DNA of 64,000 nt from Apis mellifera. Its lineage: Eukaryota > Arthropoda > Insecta > Hymenoptera > Apidae. Positions within the stretch are counted from its first letter, which is position 1, and each line of letters opens with the position of its first letter. Positions 23,462-35,234 of the stretch are shown here, piece by piece. The notes under the pieces were generated by a model, which searched no databases, had not been told where the DNA came from, and was given only the letters and a program-made list of their open reading frames with translations. The stretch is from the NCBI RefSeq assembly GCF_003254395.2, contig NC_037653.1, positions 6,144,283-6,208,282 of the forward strand, written 5' to 3'. The position numbers and the translations under genes were made by a program.

Positions 23462-25506
23462 TTTGTTTCGTATTTAGCTTCGGCCAGATCGAACAATGAG
23501 CACCTCTCACGATCTCGAACCTCGGATTATTCGAGACCCTTATTAAAATTTACATAATGGAGATAACAACGGAGGTAAAACGTTAAAAGCGTTGAAGGAG
23601 AGAAAGAGAGAAAAAAGCGGAGAGTGAGAATATTTGTCGAGAATCGGTAATAAGGTAATTGCGCTGCGTGGCAATCAGTGATTTGAATGGCGTAACGAGG
23701 AGCAAAAAATTTTGAGAAAAGGATTTAATTATATCTGTATATTGTTTCCATTGATTATCCATCCCCTCCAGATCTCTTTGCTCAAACGTCCTCTGACGTT
23801 GTGTCGGGCAAAATGATTCTTCTCACTTTTCAAGTTTTTAATTAAAACAACCAACCTATCCCTTCTTATTAATCGTTTCTTTTTTCCCTTCTTCTATTCT
23901 TCGATAAATTCCAAGCATCTTTCTCCATCCCCAACGACAATTTTCAAGCGACGATAAATTTATGCAGGGAAGATATTTCGGGGCAGAAATTCGAAAGTCG
24001 AGACACCGATCATCGCCCCCTCCCCCGCATGTCAACCCCCCTGGATATCTTAACGCATTTTCGATCGATCATCCCATTTCACCCGCTCGAGCGAGGCGCA
24101 TCACGCTCACAATATCGAATCCTTGGTGGTCCATCCTCCAAGGATACAAGTCCTTGGAAAATAAAAAAAGAAGATGTAAGAAAAAAGAAAGAAAAATTAG
24201 ATTTATGGAAATATAGAAACGAAAATTTTTCTTCGTTTATTTTCCCATTGATCGATGATATATATCTTGATGATTTGAGAATTAGAAATTAATGATCGAT
24301 CGAGGAAATTCGAAGAAGGGGAAGAAGGAAACGAGGTGTGATGACCGAGGTTGGATAAAGTTGCACGGTCGAAAAGTTTTCGATTTCTGGAACGAAAAAC
24401 GAATTGAAACTTTTAATTGAACGGAAACATCGTTAGAATATCGTCGCCCGATTAAATAAGCTAACGAATGATTTAATTAAACGGGGACGGGGCGGGACGA
24501 TTATCCCCTGCAACAACGATATTTCGCCGACCGACTTTATTAATCGATGGCAAATTATAAAATTCGATAACGAATTGCGGGGATCCCCCTCCTCCTCTCA
24601 CCGCAACATCCTAAACACCTGTATGTTAATGAGTCGCTCGATAAAATGATTAAAATTATCGGTGGACGATTTAATACGCCGTTGGGGCCAACCCCAACGT
24701 CGCGAGATCAATTTTCCATCATTTCTTCCAACGAACGAGCCAACAATAAAACTTTGCCCTGAAAAAAAATTAGGCGAATTAAGAAATAATTAAGAAAGTA
24801 TAAGCTTCACCTCGAAATTATTAAAAGAAGAATGGAGATGCGGATGATTTTAAAATAATCTAAAATATCTCGTGTGTGTGCAATATATACGAATTATCGA
24901 GGAGGAATAATAAGGATTTTTGATAGTTAGAAAAAGAATTTGGCTAATTTAGAATTTTTAATTAACAAATGGAAAAGATGATAGAAGAAAAATAGGAGGA
25001 AAGATAGAGGGATGAAATGGATCGTGTAAATTCTCTCGAGATTCGTTAAACGGATGTTAAACTTCTTTCCGTTATTCGTATTCGATTACTTGGATTAGAT
25101 TAACCGTTGGATTAATACCCCGTCGTATTATAGTATTGGATTCGAACGCTTCGTCAGGCTTCTATCCTTCTTATCATACGTGTTGCGTTTAATCCTATTG
25201 CAACGATGCACGCTATGCGAACACGCGTCGTGTTTCGCGATGGGATATCGGCGACAGATTATTAAACAATTTCGAAGCATCGAGTTTGCGAGTGAACAAA
25301 ATTGTCTCATATCCACTTTTCGTATTCGTAGCGATAATAATAATTATATAAATAATTACGTAAATAAATAATAATTCGATTCGATATTATTTCTATATAG
25401 AGGATATAACCGGTTAATAATGTCACGTTCTCAGGAGAGAATAACTTTCAATCGATTTCTAATTTCGAATCCTTACTCCCTCGAATTCCACGTCAGATTT
25501 AACCAG

Positions 25507-25549
<43 letters not shown>

Positions 25550-26161
25550 TCATCGATTCATCGGTCGAAAGCGATTCTTTCACTTCCATCGGGAGCCTGT
25601 CTTGTAATTCATCACATTCCAATAGATAGTTCAATAGGTTCAAATTTTTCTCCTCGACGCGAGAACGTCGGTTGCCCGCTGCCCACGATAATAAAACGTA
25701 CCTTCGCCATTGTTTGCGATTCTTTCATTCGAAATATTCGATTCCATTTTCGAATCTCTTCTTCTTTTCTTTTGATGGAATAAAAAAAAATCGAATTATT
25801 ATTAATTTTCTCGATATATATATATATATATATATATATGAAAGGGTAATTGTAGAAACTCTGGTGGAACATCGAGTACACGCACCGACACGTACACCGT
25901 GTCAATTATCGACACCGATTTCCTCTGTAAACATTAAATGGACGAACACTGTCGTACGTATATCTTTGTAAGTGGCAACCTTTGCGAGCAAATCCGCCAT
26001 GATTCACGAGATTGACCGACGGTCGAGAAGATCCGACAGGGGCTTCTACCTACCAACGCTTCGCGGGCCCATAAATCTCAATGCATTATCGATCGATTCT
26101 CCCCAACGTGGCTCCTGTAACGGACAGAGAAAACGCACGAGTCACGCCTCGATGCTCGTTC
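23462..26161. other. Non-coding stretch with TA microsatellites
   Basis: AT-rich, with TA tracts at about 25508-25547 and 25814-25840. Moderately GC-rich at 24000-24150 and 24480-24730. No gene, RNA or transposon was recognised. Confidence 0.5.
25508..25547. repeat. (TA)n microsatellite
   Basis: Alternating TA for about 40 bp, with a second run of about 27 bp at 25814-25840. Confidence 0.95.
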
Positions 26162-26190
26162 GATTTACCTAGGATAATATCAAATTACGA
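26162..26190. repeat. Dispersed 29-bp duplicate, copy 1
   Basis: GATTTAC, four variable bases, then GATAATATCAAATTACGA. It matches 27187-27215 at 26 of 29 positions, including an exact 18-mer. Flanking sequence does not match, so this is not part of a longer duplication. Possibly a shared protein-binding composite. Confidence 0.7.
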
Positions 26191-27078
26191 CCGCAGTTGT
26201 ACCAAGATCCCGAATGTTGCTCGTTCGTTCCCAAGAATCGTTTCAATGAACGACGTATCACGAGAATGGAGGGAGATTCGTTAATCGCCATCCTTTATTT
26301 CTTTTCTTTTTCTTCTCTCTCTTTCTAACCGATTCCAATCGGTTAGATTCCGAGGTGTGTCGTTCGGAAAATTATGGACATCACGCTGCCACGATGTGGA
26401 GGACAATGCGTAGGCGATTGTGCACGCCGCGGTTGACGTATTTAGACCGTAATCTGCCATCAGAGGCAGAGTGCGGCTCGATACTGCATAAGGCAACAGG
26501 GTACAAAATTGACCCCTTTGTCCAACTAGTTGTTCTCCGTTTAACAGCGTTTCTAATCTAGTTTCTTCCAATTTTGTGCAACGAGTAGTTAGAAAAAAAA
26601 GGATGTAATGATCCGTGTAATACTTTGAGATTGGTTTAATTGAAAATGTAACGCTTCGATATCTTCTGGAAAAAAGATCCAATTTAAAGATACGAGGGAA
26701 ATATCTTGGAATTCTTGGAATTCCTCTTTATAATATATCCATCCTAATCATCTCGATAACAAAATTTACGATCCTCTCGGTCGACCGAGCTTGACCACCC
26801 CACATTTTTCCTATTTATCCTTTATCCTTATCACGCTCCTCTTCCAGTGAATTTTCAAAATTTCTTCCAACGATTTTTCCTATTTTTCTTCCTCCTCTTT
26901 CTTCCTTTAATGGATCGTTTCGCGACAACAACAACAAGATACGCCATGTTAACGATACAAAACTAAGGGGACAAACTGAAAGGGATTGGAAAATCTCGCG
27001 GGAATCTATCATCCAGTCCAGTCAGTCCTCGTAATTGTGAAAATTATCCTGACCCCTTCCCTCGCCCACCGGTCGAAG
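26191..27078. other. Non-coding stretch
   Basis: CpG-rich at about 26340-26520, otherwise AT-rich. The minus-strand open frame at 26281-26682 has no recognisable domain. No other feature is seen. Confidence 0.45.
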
Positions 27079-27864
27079 ATGGAAAAGATGAATGGACGGC
27101 GAGTGGAAGAGAAAGAGAGAGGAAGAAGAAAGGTTGGAAAGGGAGGGTGTAAGAGCTATATTATATACCCTTCTCTCTCTCCCTCTGATTTACGTCTGAT
27201 AATATCAAATTACGATCTCGGAAGATTGTCGGCGGTTCCACATGGTCGAGCACCCTCCTTTGACCCCTTTGGGACCCCTTTCGGCTTCCAAGGGTTTGCG
27301 AGGGTTAAGGCGAGGAGAGGGGTGGGGCGCAGCATGCGAATAGGAAGAGTCATTTGTACCACGAAGCGCGAGCTCCTCGCCCCCTTCGCCTCGTTCGATT
27401 GCGTGCGCCGCCAGTTTCGAGGCTGTCGTTCACACGCTCCAACCCTCCCTCCCTTCGCCTCGCCTCGCCTCGCCACTTGCATAGATAACTTTTATCCCCC
27501 TCCCCTCCTCCGCTCGTCGTCGACCTCGTTGATTGAATCCTCGTTGTCCGGGACGACCGATTGTTTGACTCCGCTATCCCACCGCTCGAACCCATCCCTC
27601 GCCTTATTTACGAGACGGCCAACAGAGGCTCTCCGGTTCCGGAGAGACGCTTTTTTTCCCCACATCCGTCCTATTAAATCGTCCGAGCCACGGTTCGTGC
27701 CGTTACCACGGTGTCAAGTATATAAATGTTTTTACACCGGATTTTTCCTTTCATTTTCGTTTTCTGTTGCTCTTTTCCCATCCTCTGAGAGGTGTTTCGC
27801 TTCCAGGACGCGCAATTATTCTTGGATCCGTATTCCGGTTTGGCTGACGATTGCGAGAGTATAG
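27079..27864 (+). CDS. Long uncharacterised open frame, coding doubtful
   Basis: The frame is open from 26986 to the TAG at 27862-27864, the longest in the window. The first ATG in frame is at 27079, which would give 261 codons. The product is rich in Arg, Ser, Pro and Phe, with no signal peptide, membrane segment or domain I recognise. The plus strand is rich in C and T here, which removes stop codons (TAA, TAG, TGA need purines), and the opposite strand is also open in places. It overlaps the dispersed 29-bp duplicate at 27187. I consider a chance open frame in a GC-rich regulatory island more likely than a gene, but list it because of its length. Confidence 0.15.
   Translation: MEKMNGRRVEEKERGRRKVGKGGCKSYIIYPSLSPSDLRLIISNYDLGRLSAVPHGRAPSFDPFGTPFGFQGFARVKARRGVGRSMRIGRVICTTKRELLAPFASFDCVRRQFRGCRSHAPTLPPFASPRLATCIDNFYPPPLLRSSSTSLIESSLSGTTDCLTPLSHRSNPSLALFTRRPTEALRFRRDAFFPHIRPIKSSEPRFVPLPRCQVYKCFYTGFFLSFSFSVALFPSSERCFASRTRNYSWIRIPVWLTIARV
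27187..27215. repeat. Dispersed 29-bp duplicate, copy 2
   Basis: Second copy of the GATTTAC-N4-GATAATATCAAATTACGA sequence, 1025 bp from copy 1 and in the same orientation. Confidence 0.7.
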
Positions 27865-30800
27865 AGGAGGTTCCTATATAAATTTTCATCGGTAATTTTA
27901 ATTATCGAAGGGAGGAAGAAGGAGAAGAAAAAGAATATTAAAAATCTGGGGGAAGAAGAGGATTAATCGATACGCAATAATGATAGCAGAATCAAATTTC
28001 TCATTCGTCGAGCTATTTATTCCATTTCTCTCTTTCTTCCAATTTGTTCCCACAGATAAAACTCGGTAATCGATCGAATAAAAGGAAATCCACGAGCGAT
28101 CACCTCTTCTTCCTCCGCGTCCCTCCCAAGGATTTACCAATTTAATAATATCTTGTATCCTTTCAACTTCCTGGGATGGATGCCTTTTATATTCGGTTAC
28201 CGACCCTTCATTAAATCCTCGTTTTCCAAACCCTCGTTATTCTGCGCGATGAACCGTTTAAGGGGAGGGGGGACCCTCTTCATTCACCTTCATTCACCGT
28301 CCTCCTCCACTACTAGTGTCCTCGTAAACCAGTAACCAACCCACAAAGCTGGTTAAAGGGGAAAAAAAGGAGTGAGGCGAGATCCTGATTCAAATTTAAC
28401 ACGAAAAATATTTTCCATCCCCTCCTTGTCGTCGTTCCGCTTGGATCCGCTGCTATTCTCTCGATCGATTATCACTTCTCGCTCTCCTAATCTTGAATTG
28501 ATTCGTTCGTTTTCTTTTCTTTTTCTTTCGTTGTCGTAAGATGTAGTTTAAATTTGGACGAAACGATTCCAACTCGTATAAATTTCTTACGACAAGAGAC
28601 GCTATTTTTCGATACAATACAACTTTTCGAATAATAAAAATACTTAATTGTAATTTATCCATGACGTGGTTCGCCCGAGGGAGCTATTCGGTGCACAACG
28701 GTAGACACGGTTAAATTTAGCGTATCCAACGGACGTTCTAAATCCTCTCCGACTAACACGCTCTCTCAAAAAACGCTCCTATGGATTTAACATTCCACGT
28801 TCCATTTTTTTCTCTCTCTCTCTCTCTCTCTTCAGAGAAGAATTCAATATCAACTCGGATATATACTTGAAAAGAGGGACGTTTTTCCTTTTTATTTTTA
28901 TTATTATTTTGTTCCATTCTCGCCTAATTGTCATCGACACGTGACAACTCACGAGGGAGAGAAACTGACATTTCGCTAAAACAATTTTTATTCTTAGCTT
29001 CATCCGGGACGACACGTTTCCCCTTCCTCCAAATATATCCTCCAAATATCCTTCAAAATCGATATGTTTCCTCACTTTCACATCATATATTCGAAATGGA
29101 GAATTATTATTCTCGCGACGGAGGGGAAACAATTTTCGTTGTATAACGATTCTTTTCTAAGAATGAAAGAAAAAAACGAAAGATTTACACATCGTTCGAA
29201 TAACTGCTTTATCTACATTGTTCTCGTAAATTGCTTTCCGAATAAATGCAATTATTCACTTTCTCCCTCCCCTCCCAGTGAATGAATAACGTTTCATTAA
29301 TAAAAATTTTCCTCGCGACGAAACAAAAACTCAACACTTTCGTCTATCCGGCTGAAATTCTTTCTTCTCTCCTCGATAATACGCCCCTCCCCCCTCGCTG
29401 TTGAACTTAAGTCACTTAAAAGTCTTTGTATAATTCGAAAGCCATTTTTTCCCTTTTCCTTTCCCTCCCTAACCGCGAGAAAAATTTTTCTTCCCCGTAA
29501 TATTTATGATTTATGAATCCGGCCCCCGCCAACCACTTTCAACGAGAATTAGTTCGCCTCTGTATAGGCAATCTTTCATCCATTTACGCGCAGATGAATA
29601 GAGCTCACGTGTAATGAAATCTCGCCCGCTAACTTTCTTAAAACTGGCCCACGTTCCGGTTGTTGATTCGTTGTTGCGATAAAATCTATGAAATCTTTTT
29701 TGGAAACAAGACCAATTGCCCTTTTCTCGTTCCATATTTTCGCTTCGCTTCGTTCCAATTGTCACAATTTGCGAGAAAATTTTCTATATATATACCTGGA
29801 GAATTTAATTCCATTAGGAGGGATTATCAATTGTAATTGATGATTTTCGCTTTTCAGAAAATTTGTTGGAAACTTATCCAACCCGGCGGAGATAATTTCG
29901 TGAAATTTTTTCGACCCGGTTCGAGAGAAAGTTTCCACGAAAGGAGAATATAGGTTAAAAGGTTGATTGAATCTGGATTAAATATCGGCTCGCTCCCTCC
30001 TCGTGTTTTTGACAGTCGATATATCCCCGCGAATTCGGGGTTTTGAAAGACGATTATTTATTACCGTACGAATTTCTCGCTCGAATAAAAGAAAGAGAGA
30101 GAGTATTTCTTAACAAGGTTTCGCATAACGAATTTATCGGTCGCGGGTAGAAAATTCGAATTTTTGTGACGTGAAACGGCACGTTTTCGTGCTCTCACAA
30201 GGGGAGGCAAGGAAACGCTCGTGTTCCTCCTACGTTGAAACAATCATGAGGAAGCAATTCCAGAAGAGAGTTTCCTTTATCCGGTCGTCGTTTTGCGTTT
30301 ACACGTTCTCTAAATGTCTCTCGGTTTCGGCTCGCGAGAGGGAACAGTTTCCACTCTTCTTATTTCCAGACTTAAAAAACTTTCACCCTTAACTCGTTAA
30401 AGTCGATACCCCGGAATCGACTTTCGAAACTTTTATAAAAAAAAAAAAAGGAAGGAAGGAAGGAAGGAAGAAAAACAAGGCTTGAAAATGCCATTACCTG
30501 TCGTAATCGGCCAACGAGACGGTTGAAAACGGTTCACCGTTTTCCGTCAAAATTGTTTCGGTTATGGGGTTATGTTTCCCATCGGTTTTCAATTTTAACT
30601 TTGGAAATGTATTTTTCTCTCTTATTCTTTTTTTTTAAATCGATGCTACGAATAATTTTTCCTCCTCCTCCTCCTCCTTCTTCTTCTTCTTCTTCCTTTT
30701 TGATTCATTGTAATTTCGTTTCGTTGTTTGGAGAAAAAAATAAAAAAGAAGAAACTCGTTCGTTTATACAGAAACTCGAGGTTGTAAATGGACGTGGTTG

Positions 30801-33289
30801 CGGTTAATAAATTTTTGCGTTCCGATCAATTTGTCGTTGCCGCGTCAATTTATAAAACGATCGACAGGCGAGATTATAAAAGTCAGAATGATATACGAGG
30901 AAACGAGCTTATTTATAATATGCTTTTAGCTCAATATGTAACGTACGTTCGAGCATAAAATGTTTATCACTTTTTTTGGAAATAAGCGTGACTCGTGACA
31001 CGATTTATTTATCGAGTACACGTGTATGTATTAAAAAAAAAAGACAGAGAGAAAGAAAGGAAAAATTAAACAAAAGTTGGCCCTAATTCTCGTCTGTGTA
31101 TATAGAGATCGATGATAAAAACGAAAAGTGTCAAAGAGCTCTTTTTTTTCAAACTTATTTTTGCATTATTTCTGCTCTTCCACAAAGATAAGGTATTCGG
31201 GCCACTAAACGCCCGATCATCGATATTAACATCGATATGCACATTCGAATTTGCATCGAAAGACGACATCCGCAAAATTAACTTTTCCCAATTTTATTGC
31301 TCCCCTATTTTCCTCAAAATAGATATGCTGGGGAACAAAAATGATTCGAAGAGAGATTGAATAAATGATCGAAACGAAAATGAGGAACAGAGAGAAAGAA
31401 TATATTTGATTAATGAATAAATTATGTCGCGTAGATAAGAGCTAACTTGATAAAATTATTCAGGTTTCTTGAATTACTCATGTGTAGATTTAATTCTTAG
31501 ATGATACCTTTTTTTATTATTATTTCTCATCTCGTTAAAAATGTAATATAAGAATGATTAAATTTATAAAAAAAGGAAATTGTAGCAGGCGATTAACTTG
31601 GAAATTTATTTCGAATTTGATAAACGCACAAATAAATTAGAAATGATATTTCTTCTTTCCTTTCTAAGAAACAGATATTCAGGAAAAATAGCAATAAAAA
31701 GAAGCAAACTATAAGAACACACATTTCTTTGTACCTTTGAAAATGAATTCTGTTCAAGTTAATTGTTCATCATTCCTCTCCACGATGAGGAAAATTTGTT
31801 CAAAAAAAGGCACGCTTATATTACTACTTAAATTCGACTTGCACTTTTCTTCCCCAATCGAGAGAAAACAAGACTGTCGAAATGGCAGTCACCTGTCCAA
31901 CAATTCGCAAAATCCGGGAGGAACGTGTGCCGCTTCAGCCACTCGCCACGTTGTCCTTAGAGCCTCCCTTGCCCTCCATTCCCTCACCTCGCCGCCCACG
32001 GTGTTTCCTCGATGCTCCGTGAATCCGCCCTCCCCTCCTCCTCCTCTTCCTCCAACCGCAAGTTTAATTACCAACAAAGGGTTTCAGGCCACGTGCGCGT
32101 AATTATCCGGCGGATAACTACAAGCAAAAGACGCTTAAACGGTTTACTTTATGGACGGGTCTCCCCAGCCGATTCTCGTTCAATCGGAAAAAAGTTGGGA
32201 AAAATTTGGATCGATTCAATTATCCACCTCTCCTTTGTACTTTGCCTCGTATTTTTATTACTTGTGGGAAGAAGGTTGAGGGAAAGTTGTTTGGATTTTT
32301 TATTGTTATTATTTTAAATTTCGTTCTTAAAGGGGGAGGGGAGGAAAAAAAGTGGATTCGATTGAATTCGATGGATGTACTCGCGACTAACGATTATTGT
32401 ATGTATATTTTCGTGATTAAAGAGATGTAGAGAGTTTATAGAGATTTATAGAGTAATAATAAACGATAAGTTTAAATATAAATTCGACGTGGATCCGCAC
32501 TTAATCACGAGCTGTTCAAACCTGTGGAAGAATTATCGAATTCCCATTTAAATTCGCGATGAATACAAGTGGAGGGGATGGAAGGAAGTGCAAACGGAAC
32601 AGAGGGATATTTACGACTCATATTTAAATAGATAAACGAGGAGAAGGAGAAGGAGAAGGAGGTGGTGGTTGACAATAAACGAGCGAATACATTTCGAGGA
32701 GGAGTTGGCCTGGTAGTAGTACTTAAAACTTGAAACTTTGTATCTCAAAAGTTAAACATAACTTTGCAGTCGGGTAGGGAAAAAGGAGGGGAAAAAAAGG
32801 GAGAGAGAGAGAGAGGGAAAAAGAAGGGTAATTAATTAAATCTCATTTTCACTAATATTTCCAACGCTCAACTTTCAGCTACTCTTAAACGCTCGACTTT
32901 TCCAATTCCCTCGTTAACACCGATGTAAACATCGTTCGATCGATTCATTTTTTCCCCCCCACCCCGCTTTCCACGACACGTGTAAATCAAACAGACCCAC
33001 CCCCGACCGTATTTCACTTTCGACCATCGTTTCGTCCCTTCGCCGACCAATACACAAATTATTCTCCCAATAATTCTCCCCTTCTCCTCCCCCAAATTCC
33101 ATTCCAATTGATAGAAAAAAGAAGAAGAAGAAGAAGAAGAAGAAGAGAAAGAAGAAAAAAAAACACATTCGAAAATCTTTTTTAATCGATGATTCTTCAT
33201 TCCGAAGAGGAAAAATTTAAAAAAAAAAGAGACAAGCATCAAAGGACGAATTTCTCCCCTATCCTTTCCCCCTCCTCCAGAAAAAACTG
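27865..33289. other. Large non-coding stretch, no gene seen
   Basis: Alternates between AT-rich sequence and CT- or GA-rich blocks. Small simple repeats include TC at about 28809-28831, GGAA at about 30451-30470, CTC/CTT triplets at about 30660-30695 and a GAA tract at about 33118-33155. Frames are short, overlapping and biased in composition. I find no transposase, RNA gene or splice-bounded coding block. Confidence 0.5.
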
Positions 33290-33480
33290 TAGCTTCGCAA
33301 CTGGCCGGCTTTCCCTCTCCTCCTCTCCCTCTTCCTCTCGTCGGATATTTGCACTTTTCCTCCCCGGCCGCTGCGCGCCGGAAGTGAGGAAAGTGCAACC
33401 GACGTGAACAAACTTAATACCCGGGCCTCTCCTCGACTCACACCGCACAGTCGAGTGCCAGTCCCGCGCGTTCGATTTAA
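33290..33480. promoter_or_regulatory. GC-rich island with long inverted repeat and ETS motif
   Basis: TTGCACTTTTCCTC (33349-33362) is complementary to GAGGAAAGTGCAA (33386-33398), with one bulged T. The 23-bp centre is very GC-rich and holds GCGCGCCGGAAGT, a typical ETS-family core-promoter word. A further 7-bp inverted repeat, CTCGACT/AGTCGAG, lies at about 33433-33456. The layout resembles a TATA-less promoter, but no exon or RNA is visible next to it. Confidence 0.35.
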
Positions 33481-33970
33481 AAAAAATCCTACCTCGTTCC
33501 CCATCGAATGATAACAACAATAATAATAATAATAATAATTCATCTCGTTGAGGTGCTTCCTTTTACTTTTCTTCCTCTTATAAGCTAGAAAAAAAGAGGA
33601 AGGAGGGGATGAGACGAGGATACGATGATAGCATTCGTAAACGCAATTGGAGCGCTCGTTCGTTGATTCGTGTTATGATTAAGTTAAAGTTGTTGTGGAA
33701 ACAAATTCACTTTCGCGTCACCCTCGCCAATGTTACGTATGGCAGTTGTCCCAGCTACTTGCTCGCCCCGCATTCAAATATTCTATGCGTGCCTTGTATG
33801 GGGTAAGGGAAGGGGAGGTGGAGTTTTCGAATACAACTCCATCGTCGTTGACCACGGAGAATCCACGAAGTTCGGAACAATTCGGTTTGGCCGCATCTCG
33901 ATTATTATTATTATTATTATTATTATTTCGAGGGATATTTCATTGAAACTACATTTAAGGCGAGTATATA
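33481..33970. other. Non-coding flank of the second mariner
   Basis: Contains a TAA tract (about 33508-33540) and an ATT tract (about 33901-33929). No gene is seen. Confidence 0.5.
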
Positions 33971-35232
33971 TTAGGTCTACCGGAAAGTTCTGTCCGTTTT
34001 TGGAATAAAACAAAATACAAATTTTTTCTTACCGCCAATTAACTTTATTGAATAATATAATTGCCATTATTATTAATGATCTGTTGCCAGCATGAGGGCA
34101 ATTTGTATATCCCATTTTTGAAAAATGTTTCATCTTTTGATGCGAAAAATTGAACCAATCTTCTTCATTTTTGAATTTTTTGCCCGTCGAAAAATTTTGT
34201 AAGGATAAAAACAAGTGATAATCAGAGGGTGCTATGTCCGGGGAATATGGTGGGTGCGACAGAATTTTCCAGCCTACTTCTGCAATTTTTTGACGATTCC
34301 CTAAAGTAGCGTGTGGTCTGGCGTTATCGTGGTGCAGTATCATGTCCTTCCTATTGAACATTGCCGGCCTTTTTTTTTGGACCGCTGTCTTTAAATTATC
34401 CAGTTGCTGACAATACTTCTCCGAATTGAGCCTTTCGTTCGGTTTTAAAAACTCATAATTTGGTCCTCGAATGTCCCACCATATACATAACATTCTCTTA
34501 TTCAGAGTCAAATTTGCTTCAGAGTGGAAGGGCTAGGTTTTCCGGATTCACAATATGCCCTTTTCCTTATAATGTTGTTGTATATAATCCACTTTTCATC
34601 CCCAGTTATCATCCCCAGTTCAAAAAGGGCTCGATTTTGTTCCGAGCAAGCAGAGATGTGCATATGACAACTCGATCATCCAAATTTTTCTAACTTAATT
34701 CATGTGATACCCATCTTGAATACTTTCACACCAATCCTATCTTTCGAATATGGTCAGAAATGGTTTGTTGAGCTGAATTAAGCCTTTCTGCGATCTCCGA
34801 TGTTGTCAGAAAAGAATCAACATTGCTTTAACAACATCGTCGTCGATCAAAGATGATCGCTCAGAACGTGGCTTATCAGAAAGGTCGAAATCACTTGTTT
34901 CAAATTTTTCGTACCATCTTCTGCATGTCCTATCAGAAACTGTACCTTCACCAAACACTTTCAATAAATTTCTACATGCTTCTGTAGCATTTCTTCCTTG
35001 TTGAAATTCGTATAAAATACAGTGGCGTAAATGAACTTTATCAGTCGCCATGGGTATACTATCGTTTCACACTTAAGACTAATGTGAATCAACTTTATTA
35101 TAGTTTATTTGCTACGTCAGTATGTATACATTAAGCGATAAAAATATAGAGCCGAACATGCAATAAATAAGCATGTGCTTACGTGGCGAAAATGATGTCA
35201 TAGATTCGGACAGAACTTTCCGGTAGATCTAA
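33971..35232 (-). mobile_element. Near-full-length mariner transposon (1262 bp), minus strand
   Basis: The ends TTAGGTCTACCGGAAAGTTC (33971) and the complementary sequence finishing at 35232 form inverted repeats of about 26 bp with one mismatch. TA duplications flank them (33969-33970 and 35233-35234). The length is close to the usual 1.3 kb, so unlike the first copy this one keeps both the DNA-binding and the catalytic regions. Its TIR and protein differ clearly from the element at 19040, so two mariner lineages are present in the window. Confidence 0.94.
34029..35051 (-). pseudogene. Mariner transposase with stops and frameshifts
   Basis: Starting at the ATG complementary to 35049-35051, about 80 codons are intact and contain the N-terminal helix-turn-helix region with TCRRWYEKF, typical of mariners. 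The middle, about 34810 down to 34510, has several stops and frameshifts. GDEKW with the first catalytic Asp is still visible (codon complementary to 34598-34600). The C-terminal part, from 34511 down, reads through HHDNARPH (Asp complementary to 34326-34328) and PYSPDIAPSDY (Asp complementary to 34221-34223). These two Asp are exactly 34 residues apart. The first Asp lies in a different frame from the other two. The gene is non-functional; all three catalytic codons survive. Confidence 0.92.
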
Positions 35233-35234
35233 TA

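Noticed and set aside
32868..33398. 176-codon minus-strand frame
   Set aside because: Gly/Ser/Phe low-complexity product of GAA- and CT-rich tracts; no domain.
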